Of a stretch of DNA of 64,000 nucleotides, positions 1-8,387 are shown in pieces (within the stretch, counting starts at the first letter, position 1; every line of letters starts with the position of its first letter). The stretch comes from Paenibacillus_F sp047238265. Its GTDB lineage: Bacteria; Bacillota; Bacilli; Paenibacillales; NBRC-103111. A program made the translations under genes and the position numbers. The stretch lies in contig NZ_JBDFMM010000001.1 of assembly GCF_047238265.1 (NCBI RefSeq), positions 4,092,001 to 4,156,000 of the forward strand, written 5' to 3'. Under the pieces are notes generated by a model. The model did no database searches. It saw only the letters and a list, made by a program, of their open reading frames with translations, and had not been told where the DNA came from.

Positions 1-760
1 TCAATTGATACACCATGGGCTTAAGCGGCTTGTTCGGCATCAGCTTGCCCAGATCTTTCTTGGAGACAAGCTCCGTCAGCCGGTGCTTGTACACGATTCC
101 CGGGGTATCGATAATAAAATGTCCGTCATCGAGCGGAATTTCGACCATATCAAGTGTCGTGCCGGGATATTGGGAAGTGGTGAGCTCCGAATCCAGATCG
201 CTGTAATCGGAAATAAGCCGGTTGATGAGCGTGGATTTGCCCACGTTGGTCGCTCCGACGACGTAGACATCTTTGCCGTTACGGTGCTCGTCCACCGCCT
301 GAAGAACCCGGTCGAATCCCATGTTCTTCTTGGCGCTGCAAAGGACAACCTCCACAACCTTCAAGCCTTGTTCCTTGGCCTGCTTGCGGACCCAGTTCAC
401 GATCCGGTTCCAGTTGGTCACTTTCGGAAGCAGATCGATTTTGTTGACGACCAGCACGATCGGATTGCCTCCGACGAAACGGGCCAGACCGCTGATCAAA
501 CTGCCTTCGAAGTCGAAAATATCGACGATATTGATGACGAGCGCTTCTTTGTGCCCCACATGCCCGAGCAGCTTCAGAAAATCGTCCTGGTTGAGCGTAA
601 TGCTCGATGCTTCATTATAGTTCTTGATGCGGAAACAGCGCTGGCAAATAACCGGTTCCTTCTCGAGAGCCTGCGCGGGGATGTACCCGAGCGCCTGAGG
701 ATCTTCGAGCTGAAGCTTGACACCGCAGCCTCCGCAATGGATAACTTCTTCCTGGGTCAT
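1..760 (-). CDS. yqeH: Ribosome biogenesis GTPase YqeH (3' end cut by window)
   Basis: Translating the minus strand from the ATG at 760 gives 253 residues open to the window edge; the family is usually about 370 residues, so the C-terminus is missing. A zinc-ribbon with two CxxC motifs (CGGC, CQRC) lies at the N-terminus. The GTPase motifs are in the circularly permuted order typical of YqeH: the NKID specificity motif (G4) comes first, then the P-loop GATNVGKST, then DTPG. YqeH assists 30S subunit assembly. A GGAGG site precedes the ATG. yqeG lies 88 bp upstream, the conserved Bacillales order. The assignment is firm; only the C-terminal part is unseen. Confidence 0.95.
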   Translation of the reverse strand, partial: MTQEEVIHCGGCGVKLQLEDPQALGYIPAQALEKEPVICQRCFRIKNYNEASSITLNQDDFLKLLGHVGHKEALVINIVDIFDFEGSLISGLARFVGGNPIVLVVNKIDLLPKVTNWNRIVNWVRKQAKEQGLKVVEVVLCSAKKNMGFDRVLQAVDEHRNGKDVYVVGATNVGKSTLINRLISDYSDLDSELTTSQYPGTTLDMVEIPLDDGHFIIDTPGIVYKHRLTELVSKKDLGKLMPNKPLKPMVYQL

Positions 761-848
761 GAATCCTCCTTAAAATTAAACGGCGGGAGCTTCCCGTCAA
801 GCGTTGTTCTCCCGCAAGCAAAGTGAAGCTTTCCCGTGAAGGAAAGCT

Positions 849-1349
849 TTATTTATTCTTCGAGATGTAATTGTTGGCCAGCTTCTCGATGCGCCGGTTG
901 ATTCGTGTAAAGAAACCTTCATCATGGATGGAGATAGGCGCAACAAGAATGGTATATAAACCGAGCCGGTTCCCTCCCAGCACGTCTGTCAGCATCTGAT
1001 CACCGATCACAACCGTCTGCTCTGCAGTTGTATCCATCAGTGCCAATGCTTTGCGAAAGGCCGTGTTCGTCGGTTTGCGCGCGGCATGAATGAACGGGAT
1101 AGACAGCGGCAGGGCAAATGCGGATACCCTTGTTTCCTGGTTGTTCGATACGATGACGACCTTGAAACCGAGCTGCTTCACATGCCCGAGCCAATTCACG
1201 AGCTCCGGTGTGGCATCGGCCACCTTGGCACCGACAAGCGTGTTGTCGAGATCCGTGATGATCCCGCGGATTCCGCTCTGCCAAAGCTCCTCCAGATTGA
1301 TATCGTAAATCGTCTGCACGAATTGTTTCGGCACCAGTTTTTTAAACAA
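849..1349 (-). CDS. yqeG: YqeG family HAD-type phosphatase
   Basis: The product of 166 residues is a HAD-superfamily phosphatase (subfamily IIIA). It shows the motif I sequence DLDNTLV, the motif II region VIVSNNQE, a conserved lysine in ARKPTN, and the motif IV region VIGDQMLTD. YqeG proteins are commonly found upstream of yqeH, as here, and are related to phosphatidylglycerophosphate phosphatases. The open frame extends up to 1499, but TTG at 1349 is preferred: it is preceded by AAAGAGG and GGGGTG, it lies downstream of the apparent promoter, and the resulting length fits the family. An ATG at 1397 is the alternative. Confidence 0.88.
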   Translation of the reverse strand: MFKKLVPKQFVQTIYDINLEELWQSGIRGIITDLDNTLVGAKVADATPELVNWLGHVKQLGFKVVIVSNNQETRVSAFALPLSIPFIHAARKPTNTAFRKALALMDTTAEQTVVIGDQMLTDVLGGNRLGLYTILVAPISIHDEGFFTRINRRIEKLANNYISKNK

Positions 1350-1383
1350 CAGCGTCACCCCAACCTCTTTCGAATCTATAGGA

Positions 1384-1413
1384 ACTATACCATACATGCC
1401 CAATTCCTTGCAA
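1384..1413 (-). promoter_or_regulatory. SigA-type promoter for yqeG-yqeH
   Basis: On the minus strand, TTGCAA (1408-1413) and TATAGT (1384-1389) are separated by 18 bp. Transcription from here would begin downstream of the ATG at 1397, which supports the TTG at 1349 as the true yqeG start. This is sequence match only. Confidence 0.5.
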
Positions 1414-1538
1414 AAAGAAAAAGGAAGCGTTTCAGGCCGTGCCCGGACGGGAAATTCCCGTATTCTCAGCATTCCCTTGCGGCCGCCCGTTCCATTCACG
1501 TGCCGCCGCGCGCCCCGGATTCTTCCCGCAGGACTGAA

Positions 1539-1577
1539 AAAGGCCGTCTTCCGGTTAACGGAAAACGGCCTTTCTCT
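1539..1577 (-). terminator. Intrinsic terminator after the transglutaminase gene
   Basis: A stem of AAAGGCCGT and ACGGCCTTT encloses a short loop and is followed on the minus strand by a run of T. It lies 37 bp beyond the stop codon of the membrane transglutaminase gene and closes the moxR-DUF58-transglutaminase operon. Confidence 0.8.
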
Positions 1578-1613
1578 TGCGTTTCACAACCGGCCGGCAG
1601 GTGCGTGCCGGTT

Positions 1614-3881
1614 CTATTTCATCTGCTCGCGCAGTCGTTTCACATGACCCTGAACGGCCTCCAAATCCTGCTCGGTTACGGATGCCCGGCTGTACTTGGC
1701 CTTCTCGAACATGGCGAGAACCGGCGAAAGCTCGCCCGACAGCCAGTAGCTCTGGGCCATCCAGCGGGAAGCGGCTTCCCGGAACGTTTCATGCTCGAAC
1801 CGTTCGTATCCTTTGCGTCTTCCGTACCGCAAAAGCCGGTTGACCTCCTGGATGACCCCCTGCGCGTAATTGGCCGCTTTGGGGTCCCGGCCGAACGGAG
1901 GAAGAAGTTTCTTGCCGCCGCTCAGCCGGATCGCCGATACGACAACGGCGGTAAGCAGAACGAGGCCGCTGAGCGTATACAGCACATAACGGACCCAGGG
2001 AGCGGCGCCGGTTTGCGTCTGCTCCGTCTTAGTCGCGGCGGGTGCCGGAGTCGGCATCTCCGTTGCCGCCGACGATTCGGGCGCATATGACTGGGGCAGG
2101 GAAAATCCGGCGGTCGGCTCGAACGGCAGCCAGCCGTAGCCCTCGAAATAAACCTCGACCCAGGAGTGGGCATCGGAATTACGGACGGTGTAGGTGCCCT
2201 CCGCGTCGGGGTCGGACATACCGCCCGTGAAGGTTCCGAGACCGGCGGGACGGCCGTTATCGGAAGAACCGGATGCGTAGCCTTTGACCCAGCGGGCCGG
2301 AATGCCGAGCGACCGGGTCATGACGACCATCGCCGACGAATAATAGTCGCAGTAGCCTTCCTGGATTTCGAACAGGAAGCGGTCTACAAAATCCTTGCTT
2401 TTCCCCTTGGATACGTCGGGGGTGTTCGTATACGGATACTTGCTGGACAAGTATAGTTCCAGCTCGTGCACTTTCTCGTAGGCGGTCGGAGCTTCCTTCG
2501 TCACTTCTCTGGCTAGCTCCGTCACCCTCTCGGGCAGCCGGTCGGGAAGCTGGAGATAATCGTTCCATTCGGACCGGTTCAGCCTGCTCATATCGACTTT
2601 CTTGAGCCCGCTTAAATCGAGCAGCGGGATATTGGACACGAGCTCGTACTGCTTCGGATAGTTTGATTTCGCGTTAAACCGGAGCTCCGCCTGACGGGCG
2701 GACCACCGGAGCGATCCGAGCTGATCGGGATCGGAGCGGGTTCCGTCGGGACCCTCCTCCCGAATGTCCACCTTCGACATCGGATAAGCCCCGAACAGCA
2801 CCGGGTAAACTTCGGCGCTGCGCATTTTGACCGTCTGCTTCACCTCTTCGGTCTTCAGCTTGGACGTGTCGATGCCGGTATCCGCGGGCAGCTTGCCGCT
2901 GGAGTCCACGGAGCTTTGGCGGGCCCGTCTGTCCGCCGGGCTGGCTTCCCAGCCGCTGCCGGTGTACAAAGCCCGCGTCTCTCCGCGGTAATACGTGCGG
3001 CTGGTCGTATCAACGGTGAAAACCGGCGTGTAATCGTACTGGAACTGGCCGCCAAGCTGCGCGTCGTTGCGGCTGTAACCGGACGACTTCAGCAGCGGAT
3101 CGTTCGGGTCCTGGACCAGCGTCCGGCCGGAATCGTCGCTGCTGGGCAGGAAGGTTACGCTCTCGCCGTTATACTGCCGCCAGGCCGTGTACGGATCGGT
3201 AAGAACCGGATCGACCGCCGGCACGAGCGCTCCCAGGGTGAGCGTCAGGGCGATAATCAGCACGACCGGCACGATCAGAGGGCCGGGATTGTCCGAAAGC
3301 CGTTTCCAGCTTTCGGGCGCTTTATTTTTAAGCTGGGATAAATGCCGCACGACGAGCATACACAATCCGCTGAAAATGACCGCCGCAACCTGCGGCCATA
3401 ACTGCAAAGTGCTGAACGAATCGCGGACGCCGAAAAACAAAATGGCCAAAATGACGATAAACGAAATCCACAGTTTGGAACGGGATGCCCACATGGCCAT
3501 CAAGAACACCCACCAGGCGGCCAGCCCGAACCATAAATAAGGGAATAATTGCGAAACGTTGGCTTGAAACCACTCCATCGGACCGTTCATCTGGGACATG
3601 GGGACAAACCGGTATTGAAGCACAACCGCGTGAACGACAAGCACCAGGACGATCTGCAAAAGTTCCCGGACCAGATGGTGAATCCGCGGGATGAAGAACG
3701 TCGCGCAGACCGCAATCAGCGTCCAGTTTACGGCTTTCAAAGTTTCGGGCAGCCATAATCCGTCCTCGCGGGAAATCCATCCGGTGAACTGGAATAAAAA
3801 CAGCAGGACGAAGAGGGCCATCCACTTCTTCGTTCCGTCTTCGCCGGCCATGAACCGGAAAACGTTCCAGATGCTACGCAT
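1614..3881 (-). CDS. Membrane-anchored transglutaminase-like protein
   Basis: The 755-residue protein has about six hydrophobic segments in its first 240 residues, a large extracytoplasmic part, a transglutaminase core, and a further membrane segment followed by a cytoplasmic DUF4129-like tail. The core keeps the cysteine in EGYCDYYSSAM (near residue 510) and the histidine in SDAHSWVEVYF; the third position looks like a Glu or Asp in the following strand. The closest known type is TgpA/YebA. The start is ATG 3881 with GGAGGGGGGA upstream; it overlaps the DUF58 stop by 8 bp. The frame continues to 4130, but that extension is the DUF58 gene read in another phase. Its substrate is unknown. Confidence 0.88.
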   Translation of the reverse strand: MRSIWNVFRFMAGEDGTKKWMALFVLLFLFQFTGWISREDGLWLPETLKAVNWTLIAVCATFFIPRIHHLVRELLQIVLVLVVHAVVLQYRFVPMSQMNGPMEWFQANVSQLFPYLWFGLAAWWVFLMAMWASRSKLWISFIVILAILFFGVRDSFSTLQLWPQVAAVIFSGLCMLVVRHLSQLKNKAPESWKRLSDNPGPLIVPVVLIIALTLTLGALVPAVDPVLTDPYTAWRQYNGESVTFLPSSDDSGRTLVQDPNDPLLKSSGYSRNDAQLGGQFQYDYTPVFTVDTTSRTYYRGETRALYTGSGWEASPADRRARQSSVDSSGKLPADTGIDTSKLKTEEVKQTVKMRSAEVYPVLFGAYPMSKVDIREEGPDGTRSDPDQLGSLRWSARQAELRFNAKSNYPKQYELVSNIPLLDLSGLKKVDMSRLNRSEWNDYLQLPDRLPERVTELAREVTKEAPTAYEKVHELELYLSSKYPYTNTPDVSKGKSKDFVDRFLFEIQEGYCDYYSSAMVVMTRSLGIPARWVKGYASGSSDNGRPAGLGTFTGGMSDPDAEGTYTVRNSDAHSWVEVYFEGYGWLPFEPTAGFSLPQSYAPESSAATEMPTPAPAATKTEQTQTGAAPWVRYVLYTLSGLVLLTAVVVSAIRLSGGKKLLPPFGRDPKAANYAQGVIQEVNRLLRYGRRKGYERFEHETFREAASRWMAQSYWLSGELSPVLAMFEKAKYSRASVTEQDLEAVQGHVKRLREQMK

Positions 3882-5121
3882 AGATCTTCGTCCCCCCTCC
3901 CAGCACAGCCGGCAGCTCCGCCAGCGTGTGTACGCCGTAGCCCATAAAGCCCAGGCTGTGGAGGCGGCGGATCCACACGTCCGTGGAGCCTCCCTTGGCA
4001 CCGCAGACGCACAGATGACAGGCGAGCATGCGCTGCTTGTCGGTCCAGTGGAGCAGCGACAGGAGATCGGGGTTTTTGGCCGGCGTGATATACACGACCA
4101 GCGCTCCCGGCGAGAACATGCCGTCCGCATTGTTGACCACCTGCTGCAGCGGACGGAAGCCGTCCGGCTCCACTTCCACCAGGTGATCCATCAGGACGTC
4201 CTCATTGCGTGAGCCGGTCTTGGGCACGGCCACCAGGGATTCGCGGCCGGAAGAAACGAGCCCCACCGCGATGTTTCTCTGCGTGCCGAAATGCAGCAGG
4301 GAAGCGGCGACGGAAACCGCCAGCTCGAATTCGGCCGCACTGCCGTAATTCTGCTTGCTCCGGTCGAGCACGATGACCATCTTCGGGAGCGTTTCCCGCT
4401 CGAATTCCTTCGACTTCCACGTGCCCGTGCGCGCCGTGGCGTTCCAGTGGACACGTGAAAGCTTGTCCCCGTGAATATACTCCCTCACGCCGTTGATCTG
4501 CGTCGTTTCCCGCTGCATCCGGGCGGTTACGGAATGGTGCCTCGCCCCGCGCGGGGACTGGGAAAATTGCGCCCAGTGACGGATCTCGATCATTTGGGGC
4601 ATCACGACAAAGCCGTAAGGAAGCTGGACGCTGCCTTTATGTTCATAGAGCCCGAAGACGTCTTCTGTCGCGAATTCCGCGCGCTCCAGGGAGTAATGAC
4701 CCCGGCGCAGGGGCGGCGTTTTGTATACGAACTCTCCCTTGCGCATCCAGTTGAGGACGACGGACCCCTTCATCACGGTCCGTTCCCCGCTGCTCCGCAC
4801 CAGTTCGTCTTCGATGAGAAGGTACGGGATAGGCCAGACGCCGGGAACCTGAATTTTAAGCTTGATCTGGAGGGACTGCCCCGCCTGGACCTTGCCGGTT
4901 CCGTCCGCCGCCGATATTTCGCGCACCGCCTGCGTCTGGCGGATACCGCTCCATTTTCCGAGCACGAGATACGCGGAGAGCAGGCACACGACGGCAAACA
5001 GTGTGGAAGCGAGCTTACCGCCCTGAAACAGCAGAAACATCAGGCTGGCAAAGAACAGGAAGGATAATATCAGGGTAGCCTGTCTTCCCTTCTGAGCGGC
5101 GGTAGGTTTGAAAAACTTCAT
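3874..5121 (-). CDS. DUF58 domain protein (YeaD type)
   Basis: The protein of 415 residues has two hydrophobic segments within the first 65 residues and then a soluble region. Near residue 215 it carries the diagnostic DUF58 sequence REYIHGDKLSRVHWNATART, followed by a VWA-like fold with MVIVLDRS. DUF58 proteins are encoded with a MoxR ATPase and often a transglutaminase, exactly as here. The start overlaps the moxR stop by 4 bp (ATGA), indicating translational coupling. MoxR-DUF58 pairs are thought to act as chaperone-like systems at the membrane, but the client is not known. Confidence 0.92.
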   Translation of the reverse strand: MKFFKPTAAQKGRQATLILSFLFFASLMFLLFQGGKLASTLFAVVCLLSAYLVLGKWSGIRQTQAVREISAADGTGKVQAGQSLQIKLKIQVPGVWPIPYLLIEDELVRSSGERTVMKGSVVLNWMRKGEFVYKTPPLRRGHYSLERAEFATEDVFGLYEHKGSVQLPYGFVVMPQMIEIRHWAQFSQSPRGARHHSVTARMQRETTQINGVREYIHGDKLSRVHWNATARTGTWKSKEFERETLPKMVIVLDRSKQNYGSAAEFELAVSVAASLLHFGTQRNIAVGLVSSGRESLVAVPKTGSRNEDVLMDHLVEVEPDGFRPLQQVVNNADGMFSPGALVVYITPAKNPDLLSLLHWTDKQRMLACHLCVCGAKGGSTDVWIRRLHSLGFMGYGVHTLAELPAVLGGGTKIYA

Positions 5122-6083
5122 TTCGCCTTCTCCAGCCTGACGGGCACTTTCGTATGCGCCAGTATCGAAGCGAAGACGGAACGGGAGGTTTCTCCTTCCA
5201 TCCGGGCTTCAGAAGATAGAATAATTCTGTGCCCCAGCACGTAAGGGGCCAAATATTTCACATCGTCGGGCAGCACATAGTCGCGGCCGTTCAAGTAGGC
5301 GTAAGCTTTCGACGCCTGAACGAGCGCCAGCGTAGCGCGCGGGCTCGCCCCCAGCTCGACGGCCGGGTGCTCCCGGGTGCCGCGTGTAATGTCCACCAGG
5401 TATTTCGCGATACCGTCGTCGAGGTAGACCGACCGCACCTCTTCCTGCATGCTTAGAATCTGCTCCGTATCGACAACCTCGTGAAGCTGCTCCATCGGGT
5501 GCTCTTTGCTTTGCGACGCGATCATCTGAAGCTCCGTCGCGCTGTCGGGGTACCCGAGGCTGAATTTGATCATAAAACGGTCAAGCTGGGCTTCCGGGAG
5601 CAGATACGTGCCTTCGAAATCGATGGGATTCTGAGTCGCGAGAAGCATAAACGGACGCGGAAGCGGGTACATTTCTCCGTCTACCGTCACGTGATGCTCT
5701 TCCATCGCTTCCAGAAGAGCCGACTGTGTTTTGGTAGTGGCGCGGTTGATTTCGTCCACAAGCAGGATGTTGGCCATAACGGGACCGGGGCGGAAAAAGA
5801 AAGCTTCGTTCTTCGGATGATAGATCGAAACGCCGGTAATATCGGTCGGCAGCAGGTCCGGATTGCACTGGATCCTGCGGAATTGGCCTTGTATGGAGCG
5901 GGCGAGGGATTTGACGAGCACCGTCTTCCCCGTCCCGGGCACATCTTCGAGAAGCACGTGACCGCCGGCAAGAAGTGCGGTTAACAGCAGCATGATTTCT
6001 TCGCTTTTGCCTAATATACATGAATCCAAATTGGATCTGATTCTGGAAATCTCACTCATATGAGGTTGGGACACGGCAGCCAT
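5118..6083 (-). CDS. MoxR family AAA+ ATPase
   Basis: The 321-residue protein has a Walker A motif GTGKTVLVKS at about residue 50, Walker B LLVDEINRA, the sensor 1 region LLATQNP, and a C-terminal lid domain with the conserved ASPRA sequence. It is the first gene of the moxR-DUF58-transglutaminase operon. The ATG at 6083 has GGAGG 11 bp upstream; an internal ATG eight codons later is a weaker choice. MoxR ATPases are thought to remodel or mature partner proteins bearing VWA-type domains, here presumably the DUF58 product. Confidence 0.93.
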   Translation of the reverse strand: MAAVSQPHMSEISRIRSNLDSCILGKSEEIMLLLTALLAGGHVLLEDVPGTGKTVLVKSLARSIQGQFRRIQCNPDLLPTDITGVSIYHPKNEAFFFRPGPVMANILLVDEINRATTKTQSALLEAMEEHHVTVDGEMYPLPRPFMLLATQNPIDFEGTYLLPEAQLDRFMIKFSLGYPDSATELQMIASQSKEHPMEQLHEVVDTEQILSMQEEVRSVYLDDGIAKYLVDITRGTREHPAVELGASPRATLALVQASKAYAYLNGRDYVLPDDVKYLAPYVLGHRIILSSEARMEGETSRSVFASILAHTKVPVRLEKAK

Positions 6084-6132
6084 TCGGTACGAATCCTCCT
6101 TCGGATAAACAGGGTTTGAAGTCCTATTTTTT

Positions 6133-6162
6133 ATATTACAGGAAAGTAGAAAGCGAGTACAA
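6133..6162 (-). promoter_or_regulatory. Possible promoter of the moxR operon
   Basis: On the minus strand, TTGTAC (6157-6162) and TAATAT (6133-6138) lie 18 bp apart, about 50 bp upstream of the moxR start. The -35 is poor, so this is tentative. Confidence 0.35.
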
Positions 6163-6311
6163 CAAAACCCCTTCTAAATTTATTAAAAAACCGACAGTTG
6201 GTGGAAAAGAAGCTAAAAGGAGCAAACGCCCGCGGGTTTTGTTACGGGAGGGTAACCGTGAGGTAACGCGGGGATTACGAACGTATGACGAAGGAATGAC
6301 AGAGGAACGAA

Positions 6312-6456
6312 TAATGAGTAAGCAGTGAAAGAAGCAGTGAAAGACAAATGTTAGAGCTGTGATAGAGCAGTGATAGAGAAATGATAGAGAAATGATAGAG
6401 CTGTGAAAGAGCGATAATAGAGCAGCTAAAGCAGTGCTAGAGCAGTGATAAAGGAG
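6312..6456. repeat. Degenerate 12-bp tandem repeat between moxR and spoVAEb
   Basis: About a dozen imperfect copies of a unit close to GTGATAGAGCA run head to tail, for example GTGATAGAGCA, GTGATAGAGAAA, TGATAGAGAAAT and GTGAAAGAGC. The stretch lies in the 441-bp gap (6084-6524) upstream of the moxR promoter. The other contents of the gap are the moxR promoter, an AT-rich stretch around 6120-6200, and the spoVAEb terminator. I see no convincing gene in it: open frames here translate to low-complexity sequence without a ribosome site. Confidence 0.65.
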
Positions 6457-6472
6457 CGTCCGGAATAACGCA

Positions 6473-6511
6473 AATAAGCACCCCGTTTCCCGAGAAAACG
6501 GAGTGCTTGTT
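6473..6511 (-). terminator. Intrinsic terminator of the spoVA operon
   Basis: A near-perfect stem pairs AAGCACTCCGTTTTC with GGAAACGGGGTGCTT, with TCG between them and an AT-rich stretch after it. It lies just after the spoVAEb stop codon and marks the end of the spore operon. Confidence 0.75.
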
Positions 6512-6524
6512 TTACGGCTGCGCA

Positions 6525-6875
6525 TCAGCCTTTGGGACGGACGAACAATGCGGCGAGGAACGAAAAGATGATCGCCGCCGAAATGCCGGCGCTCGTCACT
6601 TTGAATATCCCCGTCACGATGCCGATCCAGCCGCTTGTCTGGATTTCGCTGATGGCGCCGTGGACCAGCGCGTTGCCGAAGCTTGTGATCGGCACGCTGG
6701 CGCCGGCGCCCGCAAAACGGACGAGGGGCTCGTACAGGCCGAAGCCGTCCAGAATCGCTCCGGCCACGACGAGCGTCGTCATCGTATGAGCCGGCGTCAA
6801 TTTGCCGAGGTCCAGCAGGAGCTGGCCGATGACGCAGATCGCTCCGCCGACGAGAAATGCCCATAAAAACTGCAT
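6525..6875 (-). CDS. spoVAE: Stage V sporulation protein AE (SpoVAEb)
   Basis: The 116-residue protein is a small polytopic membrane protein with about four hydrophobic segments. It shows the SpoVAC/SpoVAEb signatures FLVGGAICVIGQLLLD and FAGAGASVPITSFGNALVHGA. SpoVA proteins form the inner-membrane channel for calcium-dipicolinate in spores. The ATG at 6875 follows GGAGGGA and lies 2 bp beyond the spoVAD stop, so the two genes are cotranscribed. The open frame runs further upstream to 7490, but that part is spoVAD read in another phase. Confidence 0.94.
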   Translation of the reverse strand: MQFLWAFLVGGAICVIGQLLLDLGKLTPAHTMTTLVVAGAILDGFGLYEPLVRFAGAGASVPITSFGNALVHGAISEIQTSGWIGIVTGIFKVTSAGISAAIIFSFLAALFVRPKG

Positions 6876-6877
6876 GA

Positions 6878-7897
6878 TTAAAGTCCCTCCTGTCTTTCTA
6901 TCGCGACCGCATGGGCAATGCAGGGAATGGATTCCCCCTGCTGATACGACAGCGGGGACAGCAGGGCCCCGGTGGCGACGACAAGCAGGCGGCGGATTTC
7001 TCCCTGCTCCATTCTTTTCAGCAGGTGGCCGTAAGTGACGACGGCCGAGCAGCCGCAGCCGCTTCCTCCGGCCTGCACGCCCTGCTTTTCGATATCGTAG
7101 ATCATGAGGCCGCAATCGCTGAACGTGGTGCTGTTCATGGCGATCCGCTGCTCCTTCAGCAGCTCGTTTACGATCTGAAAGCCCACGGTGGCGAGGTCGC
7201 CCGTGACGATCATATCGTAGTAGTCGGGAGAGCGTTTCATATCCCGGAAGTGAGCGGTGAGCGTGTCGGCCGCGGCCGGCGCCATCGCGGCCCCCATGTT
7301 GAACGGGTCCGTAATGCCCATGTCGATTACCTTGCCGATCGTGGCGGACGTAACGATGGGCCCCGTACCTTTCGCGGCCACGACGGAGGCTCCGGCTCCG
7401 GTGACGGTATACTGCGCCGTAGGGGGCTTTTGGGAGCCGTATTCCGTCGGGTAGCGGAACTGCTTCTCTACGGTGCAGTTGTGGCTGCAAGTACCGCTCA
7501 GAACGTAGTCCCCGCCCCCCGAGGCGACGATCAGCGAGGATACGGCGAGGCTTTCCATCGACGTGGAGCAGGCGCCGAACACGCCCAGGTAAGGAATGGC
7601 CAGCGTCCGGGCGGCGAAGCTGCTGGAAATAATCTGGTTCATGAGATCGCCGCCGACATAGAACTGGATCTGATCCTTCTGGAGTCCCGCTTTCTTGATC
7701 GCGAGGTTGGCCGCGTCTTCCATCAGCGCTTTCTCCGCTTTTTCCCAGCTCTTCTGCTTCAGCGTATTATCCTGATGGATCAGGTCGAAGTCGTTGGCGA
7801 GCGGGCCTTTGCCCTCATCCGGACCGACAACCGTGGCGGTAGAGATCAGGACGGGAGGCTTGCGGAATTCCCAGGATTGCCCTTTGCGAATAATCAA
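6878..7897 (-). CDS. spoVAD: Stage V sporulation protein AD (SpoVAD)
   Basis: The 339-residue protein has the thiolase-like fold of SpoVAD, with the conserved sequences FGACSTSMESLAV, SGTCSHNC and GGSGCGCSAVVTYGH. In Bacillus, SpoVAD binds dipicolinic acid directly and works with the SpoVA membrane subunits to load it into the forespore and release it in germination. Its start overlaps the spoVAC stop by 4 bp (ATGA). Length agrees with the family. Confidence 0.96.
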   Translation of the reverse strand: MIIRKGQSWEFRKPPVLISTATVVGPDEGKGPLANDFDLIHQDNTLKQKSWEKAEKALMEDAANLAIKKAGLQKDQIQFYVGGDLMNQIISSSFAARTLAIPYLGVFGACSTSMESLAVSSLIVASGGGDYVLSGTCSHNCTVEKQFRYPTEYGSQKPPTAQYTVTGAGASVVAAKGTGPIVTSATIGKVIDMGITDPFNMGAAMAPAAADTLTAHFRDMKRSPDYYDMIVTGDLATVGFQIVNELLKEQRIAMNSTTFSDCGLMIYDIEKQGVQAGGSGCGCSAVVTYGHLLKRMEQGEIRRLLVVATGALLSPLSYQQGESIPCIAHAVAIERQEGL

Positions 7898-8370
7898 TGC
7901 GCCCCGCCTCCGAATATCAGAATGAAGATGCCCACGAAGAAAGCCGCCACGACGCCGAACACGATGACGGAACCGGCCAGCTTGAACATGTTGCTGGCGG
8001 TGCCGAGAATAAGCCCTTCACTACGGTGCTCGATGGCGGCCGAACACATCGAGTTGGCGAAGCCCGTGACCGGCACGGCCGTTCCCGCCCCGGCCCACTG
8101 GGCGATTTTGTCGTACACGCCGAGGGAGGTCAGAATGACGGAAAGGAGGATCAGGACCGCCACCGTCGGATTCGAAGCGGCTTCCTTGCTGAAGCCGAAC
8201 ACTTTCTCAAACAGCATCATGAGCGCCTGCCCGATGATACATATAAAACCGCCCACAATGAAGGCGCGGATACAGTTGGCGACGACCGGTCTTTTCGGTT
8301 CGTTTTTTTTCGCTATAGCCTGGTACTGCTGCTGGGTTAATGTCGCGTTTTTCTTTTTCTGATTGGCCAC
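7894..8370 (-). CDS. spoVAC: Stage V sporulation protein AC (SpoVAC)
   Basis: The 158-residue protein has about five hydrophobic segments after a basic N-terminus, with the motifs FIVGGFICIIGQALM and WAGAGTAVPVTGFANSM. In Bacillus, SpoVAC is a mechanosensitive subunit of the dipicolinate channel. GTG at 8370 is chosen because it follows GAGGAGGATGGGCA; the open frame extends to 8529 but has no ribosome site there. It is the second gene of the operon, 17 bp after the DUF421 gene. Confidence 0.94.
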   Translation of the reverse strand: MANQKKKNATLTQQQYQAIAKKNEPKRPVVANCIRAFIVGGFICIIGQALMMLFEKVFGFSKEAASNPTVAVLILLSVILTSLGVYDKIAQWAGAGTAVPVTGFANSMCSAAIEHRSEGLILGTASNMFKLAGSVIVFGVVAAFFVGIFILIFGGGAH

Positions 8371-8387
8371 TGCCCATCCTCCTCTTC

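Noticed and set aside
5..826. Long plus-strand open frame of 273 codons
   Set aside because: It is the antisense of yqeH, which is unmistakable on the minus strand, and its product resembles nothing.
1086..2090. Plus-strand frame of 334 codons over yqeG and the transglutaminase gene
   Set aside because: It runs through the terminator at 1539-1577 and two well-supported minus-strand genes; no ribosome site.
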